Of a stretch of DNA of 64,000 nt, positions 17,597 through 26,432 are shown piece by piece; position 1 is the stretch's first letter, and each line of letters opens with the position of its first letter. Position numbers and translations under genes: made by a program. The stretch comes from Saccharothrix sp. (GTDB lineage Bacteria; Actinomycetota; Actinomycetes; Mycobacteriales; Pseudonocardiaceae): NCBI RefSeq assembly GCF_031180885.1, contig NZ_JAPSLK010000015.1, forward strand, positions 62,001-126,000. The letters are read 5' to 3'. The notes beneath the pieces were generated by a model. The model was given only the letters and a program-made list of their open reading frames with translations. It did not search any database and had not been told where the DNA came from.

Positions 17597-19382
17597 GCTT
17601 GTAGACGGTGGTCCCGTCCACGGTGGTCGCCTCGAAGTTCGCCGCGACCCAGCTGGTGATCTCGTTGTCGCCGCGATCGCCCATCCCGCCGCCGGAGACG
17701 AAGTAGCCGATCCGGCCGTCCGCCACGTACTGCTTGAACTCCTCCAACGTGGGCGCCGGGTCGCCGCCGCTCCAGCCGCCGATGCCGATGACGGCCTTGC
17801 CGCTGGCCAAGGACAGGCTGGCGGCGGACTGCGCGCTCACCGTGGCCGCCGCCCACGTGCCGGTGGTGTTGCGCAACAGGTCGATGATCTGCTCGGACGT
17901 GCCCGGGCCGCCGCGCATCCCGCCGCCCATGTCGGAGGCGTACTCCGCGGGGCCGGACATCGGGATCGAGCCGCCGTGCGGGGTGGCGGCCGTGGCCACG
18001 CTGAACGCGGCCGACGACAGGAGTGCGGTGGCGGCGGTCAGGGCGGCGATCCGCTTGACGCCCATGACGATCGCGGTGGTGACGAGGATGGTCAGGACGA
18101 GCACGGTCCAGCGGATGGCGGGCTGCCACTCGCCGAACCGGGCGAGCAGGATGAACCCCCAGAAACCGGACGCGGCGACCATGACCGCGAGGGCGATCCG
18201 CACCGGCTGGTGGCTGCGGCCCCGCCACATCTCGCGGCCCGCGATGGCGACGATGGCGGCGACGCCCGGAGCGGCGGCGACCGTGTAGTACGGGTGCGTG
18301 ATGCCGCTCATGTAGCTGAACACGACTCCGTTGCCGATGACCCACAGGCCCCACATCACCAGCGCGGCCCGGGTGCGGTCGGTGAGAGGTGCCTTGCGGG
18401 TGAACCAGAGGCCGGCGATGAGGCCGACGAGCGCGGCCGGCAGGAGCCACGAGATCTCCCCGCCCATGCTCGCGCCGAACAGCCGGCCGATGCCGGTCTC
18501 GCCGCCGAAGCCGAGGTTGGCGTTGGGCGCCCCGGCGAGCATGCCGCGTCCGGGGCCGCCGAAGATGCGGCCCAGGCCGTTGTAGCCCATGGCCAACTGC
18601 CACAGCGAGTCGTTGGTCGACCCGCCGATGTAGGGGCGCGACGCCGTGGGCCACCACTCGACGAGCGCGATGAACCAGCCTGCCGATACCGCTACTGCCA
18701 CGGCCGCGCCGAGGAGGTGGAGGAAGCGCTTTCCGAGGCTGGTGGGGGCGGCGAGGAGGTAGGCGGCGGCGAAGGCGGGCAGGACAAGGAATGCCTGTCC
18801 CATCTTGGCGAGGAAAGCGAAGCCCACGGCGACGCCGGCGAGGGCGAGCCAGAGCGGGGAGGCCTTTTCCAGGGCGCGGACGGTGCAGTAGGCGCCGGCG
18901 ACCATGAGGAGCACCAGCAGGGCGTCCGGGAGGTTGAACCGGAACATCAGGACGGCGACCGGGGTGATGGCGAGCGCGGTGCCGGCGAGCAGGCCGGCGA
19001 CGGGGCCGGACGTGCGCTTGACCGTGGCGTACAGCAGCCAGACGGTGAGCACGCCTTCGATCGCCTGGGGTGCGAGGACCGTCCAGCTGGAGAACCCGAA
19101 GATCCGGGCGAAGAGCCCGCTGACCCAGAGAGACGCGGGTGGTTTGTCGACGGTGATGACGCCGCCCGCGTCGAGGCCGCCGAACAGCCACGCCGTCCAG
19201 CTCTGGCTGCCGGCCTGGGTGGCGGCGGCGTAGTACTGGTTGCCCCAGCCGGAGTCGGTGAGGTTCCACAGGTAGAGCACCGCCGTGCCGGCGAGCAGGA
19301 CGACCAGCGCCGGGGTGGTCCACTTCGCGCCGGGACGGGCCGGCGCGGGCGTGGGGGAGGGGGCGGTGAGGGTGGCGGTCAT
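17589..19382 (-). CDS. YkcB/ArnT-like membrane glycosyltransferase, copy A
   Basis: A 597-residue GT-C glycosyltransferase. N-terminal helices carry VITVDKPPASLWVSGLFARI, the family loop with a conserved Asp-Lys-Pro-Pro. About a dozen TM segments follow to residue 450. The C-terminal extracytoplasmic domain (about 480-597) contains TPHGGSIPMSGP, GTWAAATVSAQSAASLSLAS, IGIGGWSGGDPAPTLEEFKQ and ends with VDGTTVYKLS, as in YkcA/YkcB-type proteins. It would transfer a sugar from polyprenyl phosphate to a surface acceptor. The ATG overlaps the stop of the GT2-GtrA gene, and it is last in the five-gene minus-strand operon that starts with a two-component system. Confidence 0.88.
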   Translation of the reverse strand: MTATLTAPSPTPAPARPGAKWTTPALVVLLAGTAVLYLWNLTDSGWGNQYYAAATQAGSQSWTAWLFGGLDAGGVITVDKPPASLWVSGLFARIFGFSSWTVLAPQAIEGVLTVWLLYATVKRTSGPVAGLLAGTALAITPVAVLMFRFNLPDALLVLLMVAGAYCTVRALEKASPLWLALAGVAVGFAFLAKMGQAFLVLPAFAAAYLLAAPTSLGKRFLHLLGAAVAVAVSAGWFIALVEWWPTASRPYIGGSTNDSLWQLAMGYNGLGRIFGGPGRGMLAGAPNANLGFGGETGIGRLFGASMGGEISWLLPAALVGLIAGLWFTRKAPLTDRTRAALVMWGLWVIGNGVVFSYMSGITHPYYTVAAAPGVAAIVAIAGREMWRGRSHQPVRIALAVMVAASGFWGFILLARFGEWQPAIRWTVLVLTILVTTAIVMGVKRIAALTAATALLSSAAFSVATAATPHGGSIPMSGPAEYASDMGGGMRGGPGTSEQIIDLLRNTTGTWAAATVSAQSAASLSLASGKAVIGIGGWSGGDPAPTLEEFKQYVADGRIGYFVSGGGMGDRGDNEITSWVAANFEATTVDGTTVYKLS

Positions 19383-20590
19383 GAGGTGGACTCCTGGGGA
19401 CGGTTGCGGAAGACCCAGTTGCGCAGCAGCAGGAAGCGCAGGACGGTGGCGAGCAGGTTCGCGCCGACGACGGCGGCCAGCTCGGCCCCGCCGCCGGGGT
19501 CGGTGAGGTGGTGCAGGAGGGCCAGCGCGCCGCTGGTCAGGGCCAGGCACAGGCCGAAGACGATCAGTCCTTCGAACTGGTGGCGGCCCGCGCCGTGCCG
19601 GCCGCGCACGCCGAAGGTGAAGCGGCGGTTGGCGGCCGTGTTGGCGATGGCGGTGGCGAGGAGTGCCACCAGGTTCGCGCCCTGTGCGCCGAGACCGCCG
19701 CGCAGCAGCACGAAGAGCAGGAGGTACGCCAGGGTGCTGGCCACGCCGACCGCGGCGAAGCGGACCAGTTGGCGGAACAGGCCTTCGGGGACGCCCGGGG
19801 TGCTGGGTTCGAGCGGTTCGCGGCCGAGTTGGGCGCGGAGTTCGCCGATCGGGATGCGGCCGGTGAGCAGGCCACGCCCGACCCGGGCGATGCCCTTGAG
19901 GTCGGCGATGGCGGTGGAGACGATGTCGACCCGGCTGTCCGGGTCGTCCACCCAGTCCACCGGCACCTCGTGGATGCGCGCGCCGGCGCGTTCGGCCAGC
20001 ACGAGCAGTTCGGTGTCGAAGAACCAGCCGGTGTCCTCGACGTGCGGCAGCAGCCGCCGGGCCACGTCCGCCCGGATCGCCTTGAAGCCGCACTGGGCGT
20101 CGGAGAACCGGGTCGCCAGCGCGCCGCGGAGGATGAGGTTGTAGCAGCGGGAGATGAACTCGCGCTTGGGGCCGCGCACGACCCGCGCGCCGCGCGCGAG
20201 CCGGCTGCCGATCGCGATGTCGGAGTGCCCGGAGATCAGCGGCGCGACCAGCGGGGCGAGGGCGGCGAGGTCCGTCGACAGGTCGACGTCCATGTACGCC
20301 AGCACTTTCGCGTCCGACGCCGACCACACGGCGTTGAGCGCGCGGCCCCGGCCCTTCTGCTCCAGGTGGACGGCCTCGACCTGCTCGATCTCCGCGGCCA
20401 GCGCGTCGGCGACCGCGCGGGTGCCGTCGGTGCTGGCGTTGTTGGCGATGGTGATGCGGAACCGGTAGGGGAAGGTCTGGGTCAGGTCCGCGTGCAGCTT
20501 GCGCACGCACGGCGCGAGGTCGCGTTCCTCGTTGTACACGGGGACCACCACGTCGAGCACGGGGGTCGTCGTGAGCGTCGCGAGTGTCAT
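19379..20590 (-). CDS. GT2 polyprenyl-phosphate glycosyltransferase fused to a GtrA-like membrane domain
   Basis: A 403-residue fusion. Residues about 10-245 are a GT2 enzyme of the dolichol-phosphate-mannose-synthase type: VVVPVYNEERDL, ITIANNASTDGTR, LAYMDVDLSTDLAAL with the metal-binding Asp pair, and ISRCYNLILRGALATRFSDA. Residues about 270-395 form four TM helices of a GtrA-like domain (FRQLVRFAAVGVASTLAYLL, ANTAANRRFTFGV, LRNWVFR). The GT2 part makes a polyprenyl-phosphate sugar and the GtrA part probably moves it across the membrane. The two flanking YkcB-like genes are the likely users of that donor. B. subtilis ykcB-ykcC has the same pairing. Confidence 0.9.
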   Translation of the reverse strand: MTLATLTTTPVLDVVVPVYNEERDLAPCVRKLHADLTQTFPYRFRITIANNASTDGTRAVADALAAEIEQVEAVHLEQKGRGRALNAVWSASDAKVLAYMDVDLSTDLAALAPLVAPLISGHSDIAIGSRLARGARVVRGPKREFISRCYNLILRGALATRFSDAQCGFKAIRADVARRLLPHVEDTGWFFDTELLVLAERAGARIHEVPVDWVDDPDSRVDIVSTAIADLKGIARVGRGLLTGRIPIGELRAQLGREPLEPSTPGVPEGLFRQLVRFAAVGVASTLAYLLLFVLLRGGLGAQGANLVALLATAIANTAANRRFTFGVRGRHGAGRHQFEGLIVFGLCLALTSGALALLHHLTDPGGGAELAAVVGANLLATVLRFLLLRNWVFRNRPQESTS

Positions 20591-20628
20591 GGGATCACCT
20601 TCGGGCGCGGGGCTGGGTGGCCGGTGTG

Positions 20629-22401
20629 TCATCCCTGTGCCCCGGCTGTGAGGTCGTAGACGGTGACGTCGTCGACGGTGGTGGCGGGGAAGGTGTCCGC
20701 GACCCATTCGGCGATGTGCTCGGAGGCGTCGCTGCCGGTCTCGGCGGGCATTCCCGCGCCGCCGAGGAAGTAGTGGATCTGTCCACTGTGGACCAGTCGT
20801 TGGAACTCTTCGAGGGTGGGCGCGGGGTCGGTGCCGTTGAAACCGCCGACCGCCATGACCGGCACGCCGCTGCCGAGTTGGTAGCCGGCCGCGTTGTTCG
20901 ACCCGACCGCGGCGGCGGCCCACGTGTACTTGCCGCTGTTGCCGCGCAGGAGTTCGACCAGTTGCGGGCCGGGCGTGGGCGCGTGGAGCAGCCCGCCGAT
21001 CCCGCCCCCGGTGCGGGTGCCGCCGTTGAGGACGATCATCCCGCCGCTGGGGGAGATCGCCGGTCCGGCCATGGGGATCGCGCCGGAGTGCGGGGTGGCG
21101 GCGGTGGCGACCGAGTACGCGCCGGGGCCGAGCAGGGCGGCCACCACGGCGACCGGCACGACGAGGGCGGGTGGGGCGGCGGCGGAGAGGAACAGTCCCA
21201 CTGCTCCCAGGAGGCCGAGGACGAGGACGGCGGTGGCGAGGGCTGGTGACCAGCCGAGCAGCAGCAGGTAGCACTGGAGCGCCGTCACCGCGAGCGCACC
21301 CGAAAGCGCTGCCGCCGCACCGGGTTCGTGCCGTCTGCGCCAGAGCACGACCGCGCCGGTGCCGATGATCGCGCCGATCGCCGGGGCGAGGGCCACGGTG
21401 TAGTACGCGTGGATGATCCCGTTCATGAAGCTGAAGACGGCGGCCGTGATCACGAGCCAGCCGCCCCACAGCCCCAGACCCACGCGTTCTCGCCGCTTTC
21501 CGGCCCAGATGCCGGCGATCAGCAGCACCAGTGCGGTCGGCAGCAACCAGGCGATCTGGCTGCCCATCTCCGCGCCCAGCAGGCGGCTCCAGCCCGTGGA
21601 GCCCCAGCCCCGACCCCCGCCGACACTGCCGATCTCCTCGCCGGTGAGGCGGCCGAGGCCGTTGTAGCCGAGGGTGAGTTCGAGGACGCTGTTGTGCTGC
21701 GACCCGCCGATGTAGGGCCGGTTGGGGACGAGTTCGACGACCAGCACCCACCAGCCGCCGGCGACCACCATGCTTGTCAGGGCGCTCAGAAGGTGGACTG
21801 CCTTGCGTTTCCAGGTCGTGGGCGCGGCCAGCAGGTACACCGCCCCGAAGGCGGGCAGGACCAGGAACGCCTGCAACATCTTCGTCAGGAACCCGAACCC
21901 GACCGCGACCCCGGCCAACGCCAGCCACCGCCAGGACGCCACTTCGGTCGCCCGGACGGTGCAGTACGCGCCCGCGATGAGCAGTAGGACCAGCAGGGCA
22001 TCCGGGTTGTTGAACCGGAACATCAACACCGCGACCGGCGTGAGCGCCAGCACCGCTCCCGCGATCAACCCGGCCGCTTCGCCCGCTGTCCTTTTGACCG
22101 TCGCGTACAGCAGGCCGACGCTCGCGACGCCCATCAGGGCTTGTGGCACCAGGATGCTCCAGGCGTTCACACCGAAGAGCCGCGCGGACAGCCCCATGAC
22201 CCAGACCGAGGCCGGTGTCTTGTCGACCGTGATCGACCCCGCCGGATCAGTGGCCGCGAAGAACCAGGCCCGCCAACTCTCAGCGCCCGCTTGGGCGGCG
22301 GCCGAGTAGTAGGCGTTGGCCCAACCGGAGTCACCGAGTCTCCAGAGGTACAAGACGGCCGTTCCGGCCAGCAACAACAACAGGGGAGGTCGCGCTCGCA
22401 T
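20629..22401 (-). CDS. YkcB/ArnT-like membrane glycosyltransferase, copy B
   Basis: A 590-residue GT-C glycosyltransferase paralogous to the copy at 17589. It has the same loop (SITVDKTPASVWVMGLSARL), the same TVKRTAG and MFRFNNPDALLVLLLIAGAY segments, and the same C-terminal extracytoplasmic domain (TPHSGAIPMAGP, VMAVGGFNGTDPAPTLEEFQ, VDDVTVYDLTAG). The loop Pro-Pro of copy A is Thr-Pro here. The start ATG at 22401 leads directly into TM1 (ARPPLLLLLAGTAVLYLW). It lies between the histidine kinase (71-nt gap) and the GT2-GtrA gene (39-nt gap). Two such transferases sharing one donor synthase suggests two acceptors or two sugars. Confidence 0.88.
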   Translation of the reverse strand: MRARPPLLLLLAGTAVLYLWRLGDSGWANAYYSAAAQAGAESWRAWFFAATDPAGSITVDKTPASVWVMGLSARLFGVNAWSILVPQALMGVASVGLLYATVKRTAGEAAGLIAGAVLALTPVAVLMFRFNNPDALLVLLLIAGAYCTVRATEVASWRWLALAGVAVGFGFLTKMLQAFLVLPAFGAVYLLAAPTTWKRKAVHLLSALTSMVVAGGWWVLVVELVPNRPYIGGSQHNSVLELTLGYNGLGRLTGEEIGSVGGGRGWGSTGWSRLLGAEMGSQIAWLLPTALVLLIAGIWAGKRRERVGLGLWGGWLVITAAVFSFMNGIIHAYYTVALAPAIGAIIGTGAVVLWRRRHEPGAAAALSGALAVTALQCYLLLLGWSPALATAVLVLGLLGAVGLFLSAAAPPALVVPVAVVAALLGPGAYSVATAATPHSGAIPMAGPAISPSGGMIVLNGGTRTGGGIGGLLHAPTPGPQLVELLRGNSGKYTWAAAAVGSNNAAGYQLGSGVPVMAVGGFNGTDPAPTLEEFQRLVHSGQIHYFLGGAGMPAETGSDASEHIAEWVADTFPATTVDDVTVYDLTAGAQG

Positions 22402-22471
22402 GCCCCCACCCTGTCCACCAACCCTGGGCCGCCCTTGTGCCCACCCTGTGAACCCGCTGTGTGGGGCGAGG

Positions 22472-23917
22472 TCAGTCGGGGAGGGTGACGGTGAAGCGGG
22501 TTTGGCCTGGGCGGGAGTTCACCGTGACAGAGCCGGAGTGGGCGGCCACCACGGCGGCGACGATGGAGAGGCCCAGGCCGGTGCTGCCGGCGGCGCGCGA
22601 GCGGGAGGTGTCGCCGCGGGAGAAGCGTTCGAAGACTTCGGGTTGCAGTTCGCGGGGGATGCCGGGGCCGTCGTCGGTGACGGTGAGGGTGGCGCCGGTC
22701 TTGGTCGCGGCCAGGGCTGTGGTGACGGTGGTGCCGGGTGGGGTGTGGGTCCGGGCGTTGGAGAGGAGGTTGACCAGGACCTGCTGGAGCTTGTGGGGAT
22801 CGCCGGTGACGACGACCGGGGACGCGGGCAGGGTGAGGCGCCAGTCGTGGTCGGGGCCGGCGATCCGGGCGTCGCTGACGGCGTCCACCACCAGGCGGGA
22901 CAGGTCCACCTGTTCGCGGGCCAAGGGACGGCCGGCGTCCAAGCGGGCCAACAAAAGCAGGTCTTCCACCAACGACGTCATGCGGACGGCCTCGGATTCG
23001 ACGCGGCGCATGGCGTGGGCGATCTGGTCGGGGACCTCGTCCCGGGTTCGGCGGGTGAGTTCCGCATAACCCCGGATCGCGGCCAGCGGGGTGCGGAGTT
23101 CGTGGCTGGCGTCGGCGACGAACTGGCGGACCCGGGTTTCGCTCTCGTGGCGGGCTTCCAGGGCGTTGCCGACGTGGCCGAGCATCTTGTTCAACGCCAA
23201 GCCCACCTGGCCGACTTCGGTGTCCGGGTTGGCGTCCTCGGCGGGCACGCGTTCGGCCAGCGCCACTTTTCCTTCGTGCAAAGGGAGTTCGGCGACTCGG
23301 GAGGCAGTGGCGGCTACTCGTTCCAACGGGCGCAAGGTCTTGCGGATGATCAAAGCACCGGCGATGCTCACCGCCACCAGGCCGGCCAGGGCCACGCCGC
23401 CGAGGATCAGGGCCATGCGGAAGACGATGTCGTCCACTTGGGCCATGGGCAGTGCGGTCACGATCCGGGCGCCGTCGCGGGTGCGGAACGACAGGACGCG
23501 GTAGTCGCCGGACTCGCCGAGGGTGGTGGTGTGCGGCTGGGCGTCGGCGGGGACGTTGAGCAGGGTGGCCTGTTCGTCGGTCGGGACGGCGCTGGTTTCC
23601 CGGCCCTGCAACCGGTCCGCGTCCTGGACCATGTCGCCGTACGTGATCAGCACGACGGTGCCCTGCGAGAAACCCGGTCCCTCCAAAGGGTTCTTCGGCG
23701 GACCGGGCAAGGGCGCGGGGACGGGGAAGGCGTGCACGCGTTCGACGCGGCCGGCGGCGTCGCGCAGGTCGTCGTCCAGCTTGCCGATCAGGAAGTCGCG
23801 CAACGCGAAACCGGTCACCAGGCCGATGCCTGCGCACACGATGGCGATCAGCACCACCTGCTCGACGATGAGCCGGGTGCGCAGCGGCCACCGCCTAGGG
23901 TGCAGGCTTGAGGACAT
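22472..23917 (-). CDS. Two-component sensor histidine kinase
   Basis: A 481-residue membrane kinase. TM1 lies about 15-37 and TM2 about 150-175, enclosing an extracytoplasmic sensor of about 110 residues with no recognised fold. HAMP is next, then the dimerisation domain with ADASHELRTPLAAIRGYAEL (phospho-accepting His272). The ATPase domain contains VNLLSNARTHTP (N box), TVTDDGPGIP (G1) and GSTGLGLSIV (G2). The ATG at 23917 overlaps the response regulator end by 23 nt; a GTG at 23926 would add three residues. It pairs with that regulator and heads the YkcB-like operon, so it may sense envelope state. Confidence 0.94.
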   Translation of the reverse strand: MSSSLHPRRWPLRTRLIVEQVVLIAIVCAGIGLVTGFALRDFLIGKLDDDLRDAAGRVERVHAFPVPAPLPGPPKNPLEGPGFSQGTVVLITYGDMVQDADRLQGRETSAVPTDEQATLLNVPADAQPHTTTLGESGDYRVLSFRTRDGARIVTALPMAQVDDIVFRMALILGGVALAGLVAVSIAGALIIRKTLRPLERVAATASRVAELPLHEGKVALAERVPAEDANPDTEVGQVGLALNKMLGHVGNALEARHESETRVRQFVADASHELRTPLAAIRGYAELTRRTRDEVPDQIAHAMRRVESEAVRMTSLVEDLLLLARLDAGRPLAREQVDLSRLVVDAVSDARIAGPDHDWRLTLPASPVVVTGDPHKLQQVLVNLLSNARTHTPPGTTVTTALAATKTGATLTVTDDGPGIPRELQPEVFERFSRGDTSRSRAAGSTGLGLSIVAAVVAAHSGSVTVNSRPGQTRFTVTLPD

Positions 23918-24632
23918 ACCCGGCACCCCGCATCGTGTGGATCATCGGCGTGCGCCCCGCGTCGATCTTCTTGCGCAGGTACGAGATGTACAGCTCGACG
24001 ATGTTCGCCTGCCCGCCGAAGTCGTAGCTCCACACCCGGTCCAGGATCTGCGCCTTGCTCAGCACCCGCTTCGGGTTGCGCATCAGGAACCGCAGCAGCT
24101 CGAACTCGGTCGCGGTCAGCTCCACGGCCTGCCCGCCGCGCCGCACCTCGCGGGTCTCCTCGTCCAGCACCAGGTCGCCCACGACCAGTTCCGACCCGGC
24201 CGACGCCTCCGCCACCCCGGTCCGCCGCAGCAGCCCGCGCAGCCGCAGCACGACCTCCTCCAGGCTGAACGGCTTGGTCACGTAGTCGTCGCCGCCCGCG
24301 GTCAGGCCCGCGATCCGGTCCTCGACGGCGTCCTTCGCGGTCAGGAACAGCACGGGCAGCGCGGGCGCGTCGGCGCGCATCCGGCGCAGCACCTCCAGGC
24401 CGTCGAAGTCGGGCAGCATGACGTCCAGCACGACCACGTCCGGCCGGAACTCGCGCGCGGTCCGCACCGCGGTGGTCCCGTCCAGCGCGGTGCGCACCTC
24501 CCACTTCTCCATGCGCAGGGCCATCGACATCAGCTCGGCCAGCGTCGACTCGTCGTCGACCACCAGCACCCGCACCGGACTGCCGTCGGGCCGACGGATC
24601 TCGGGGGAAGTCACCGCACGCATGCTCTTCAT
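23895..24632 (-). CDS. OmpR/PhoB-family response regulator
   Basis: A 245-residue regulator. The receiver domain has VRVLVVDDEST, phospho-acceptor Asp70 in VVVLDVMLPDFDG and Lys in YVTKPFSLEE. The C-terminal winged helix is ELTATEFELLRFLMRNPKRV to YISYLRKKIDAG and MIHTMRGAGYVLKP. The start is uncertain between ATG 24632 (used) and ATG 24623; upstream codons are unlike any response regulator. It is divergent from the DUF5666 gene at 24764, so the 131-nt gap probably holds the promoters of both and is a likely binding region for this regulator. Confidence 0.95.
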   Translation of the reverse strand: MKSMRAVTSPEIRRPDGSPVRVLVVDDESTLAELMSMALRMEKWEVRTALDGTTAVRTAREFRPDVVVLDVMLPDFDGLEVLRRMRADAPALPVLFLTAKDAVEDRIAGLTAGGDDYVTKPFSLEEVVLRLRGLLRRTGVAEASAGSELVVGDLVLDEETREVRRGGQAVELTATEFELLRFLMRNPKRVLSKAQILDRVWSYDFGGQANIVELYISYLRKKIDAGRTPMIHTMRGAGYVLKPAP

Positions 24633-24763
24633 CGTCCGCCGGCTGGTTGAGCCCACCCTGTGCCGATCCTGTGTACCACCTGTGAACCCGCGCCGCACAA
24701 GCCACAGCCGCCACCCAACGCGCGCACAGCCCACGCACAGACTCCGCCGACACGGTGGTCGCC

Positions 24764-25312
24764 ATGACTACCGAAACCGAGAACCCCACCTGGGGCGAGG
24801 ACCCGCCGCCCCGGGCCGATGCTCCCGGACCGCGCTGGTCCGGCCGCAAGACCCTGGTCGCGGTCGCGATCGCGGTCGGCATCGCGGCCGTGGGCGGCGG
24901 GGTCATCTACGCGGCGAGCAACTCCGAGGCGGCCCAGATGATGGGCGGACCGCGCTACGGCGGCCCCGGCGGCGGGCTGCGGATCGCGGGTCCGGGCCCG
25001 TTCGGCGACGCCGCGCACGGCGAGTTCCAGAACGGCGAGGTCACCGCGGTCTCCGGCGACTCCGTCACGGTCAAGAGCAGCGACGGGTTCAGCCAGACCT
25101 ACAAGATCGACGACAACACCGAGGTCAACGGGGCCAAGGGCGGTGCGGGCAGCCTGGCCACCGGCGACAAGGTGATGGTGATCGCCCAGGACGACGTGGC
25201 CAAGACGGTCATCGAGGGCGACTTCCAGCGCGGCGGCGGCAAACCCGGTGACGGGCAGGGGCAACCGGGTCAGCGCCCGGGCGACGGGCAGCAGGCGCCG
25301 CCGACCCGGTAG
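24764..25312 (+). CDS. DUF5666-containing membrane-anchored protein
   Basis: A 182-residue protein with a short cytoplasmic N-terminus, one TM segment (TLVAVAIAVGIAAVGGGVIY, about 28-47) and an extracytoplasmic part. A DUF5666-like beta barrel runs about 85-145 (GEVTAVSGDSVTVKSSDGFS, then YKIDDNTEVNG and GDKVMVIAQDD). The tail is Gly/Pro/Gln-rich (GDGQGQPGQRPGDGQQ). Such domains often sit near two-component systems; the role is unknown. It is divergent from the response regulator gene and 11 nt upstream of the CopC-like gene. Confidence 0.75.
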   Translation: MTTETENPTWGEDPPPRADAPGPRWSGRKTLVAVAIAVGIAAVGGGVIYAASNSEAAQMMGGPRYGGPGGGLRIAGPGPFGDAAHGEFQNGEVTAVSGDSVTVKSSDGFSQTYKIDDNTEVNGAKGGAGSLATGDKVMVIAQDDVAKTVIEGDFQRGGGKPGDGQGQPGQRPGDGQQAPPTR

Positions 25313-25323
25313 AACTAGCGGGC

Positions 25324-25926
25324 ATGAAGCGACTGGCGCTCTCGGCACTCGTGGCACTGGGTCTGCTCGCCGCGGCACCCTCGGCCTGGGCCCACACCGA
25401 ACTGATCGGCAGCGACCCGGCCGAAGGGGCGACCCTGGCCCAGCCACCGTCCCGGCTGACGTTGACGTTCAGCCAACCGGTGCCCGCCGAGAGCGCCACC
25501 GTCACCGTGACCGCACCCGACGGCACCGGGTGGACGGTGGGGGAGCTGTCCGTGTCCGGTGCGACGCTGACCGCGCCGGTGACGCCCGGCGCGTCACCGG
25601 CCGGTCAGTACGTGGTGAGCTGGCAGGTGGAGAGCCTCGACGGCGACTTCGTCAGCGGCAAGACCACCTTCTCGCTGGCCACCGCGGCCCCGCCGGCCGT
25701 TGGCACCACCACTGCACCCTCCGTGACTTCCGAGCCGCCGGCCATCACCTCCTCGGTCACCCCGACCGAGACGATCACGCTGGTGGCCACCGCGCCGCCG
25801 ACGATCCAGTCCGGGCAGCCCGCCGAGGGGGACGGGTTCCCGGTCTGGGGGTGGGTCGTGGGCGCGCTGGTGGTGGTCGCGGCCGGGGTGGCGGTGGCGC
25901 TGCGGTTGCGCGGCCGGTCGGGGTGA
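25324..25926 (+). CDS. CopC-domain secreted, membrane-anchored protein
   Basis: A 200-residue protein. The signal peptide ends AWA, leaving His as the mature N-terminal residue (HTELIGSDPAEGA), which in CopC proteins helps form a Cu(II) site. The CopC/YobA Ig-like domain spans about 24-120 (PSRLTLTFSQPVPAESATVT, GQYVVSWQVESLDGDFVSG), with the second conserved region SLDGDFVSGKTTF. A Thr/Pro-rich linker and a C-terminal TM helix (VWGWVVGALVVVAAGVAVAL) tether it. Copper binding or delivery is inferred from the fold. Unlike YcnJ-type proteins there is no CopD fusion. Its stop overlaps the mug start (GTGA). Confidence 0.85.
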   Translation: MKRLALSALVALGLLAAAPSAWAHTELIGSDPAEGATLAQPPSRLTLTFSQPVPAESATVTVTAPDGTGWTVGELSVSGATLTAPVTPGASPAGQYVVSWQVESLDGDFVSGKTTFSLATAAPPAVGTTTAPSVTSEPPAITSSVTPTETITLVATAPPTIQSGQPAEGDGFPVWGWVVGALVVVAAGVAVALRLRGRSG

Positions 25927-26432
25927 ACCTGCCGGACCTCGTGCGGCCCGGGCTGGACGTGCTGTTCTGCGGGATCAACCCGGGCCTGCTGTCGGCGGCC
26001 ACCGGCCACCACTTCGCCCGTCCCGGCAACCGCTTCTGGCCCGCGCTGCACCTGTCCGGGTTCACGCCGCGCCGGTTGTCGCCCGCGGAGCAGGGGGAGC
26101 TGCTGGAGTTCGGGCTGGGCATCACGAACCTGTCCGACCGGGCGACGGCGAAGGCGGAGGAGTTGACCGCCGACGAGTTGCGGGCGGGTGCGGTGCGGCT
26201 GACGTCGTTGGCGGCGGAGTTCGAGCCGCGGGTGGTGGCGGTCGTCGGGATCACGGCGTACCGGACGGCGTTCGGTCGACCGCGGGCGGTGGTGGGGCCG
26301 CAGCCTTTCGCGATCGCGTCGTCGCGGTTGTGGGTGTTGCCGAACCCGTCGGGGTTGAACGCGCACTACCAGTTGGACGACTTGGTCGAGGTGTTCCGGC
26401 GGTTGCGGTCAGAGGTTGCGGAGGCCTTGTAG
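25923..26432 (+). CDS. mug: G/T(U)-mismatch-specific DNA glycosylase (Mug type)
   Basis: A 169-residue uracil-DNA-glycosylase-superfamily enzyme that removes U or T (or ethenocytosine) opposite G. The N-terminal motif VLFCGINPGLLSA carries the family GINPG with the catalytic Asn. FARPGNRFWPALHLSG follows, and the C-terminal motif is LWVLPNPSGLNAHYQL. Length matches E. coli Mug (168). The GTG start overlaps the stop of the CopC-like gene, so the two are coupled even though the functions look unrelated. The 3' end overlaps the convergent DUF742 gene by 24 nt. Confidence 0.93.
   Translation: MNLPDLVRPGLDVLFCGINPGLLSAATGHHFARPGNRFWPALHLSGFTPRRLSPAEQGELLEFGLGITNLSDRATAKAEELTADELRAGAVRLTSLAAEFEPRVVAVVGITAYRTAFGRPRAVVGPQPFAIASSRLWVLPNPSGLNAHYQLDDLVEVFRRLRSEVAEAL

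Noticed and set aside
17976-20144. 722-codon plus-strand open frame
   Set aside because: Antisense of the YkcB-like and GT2-GtrA genes; Gly/Asp/Arg repeats typical of shadow frames.
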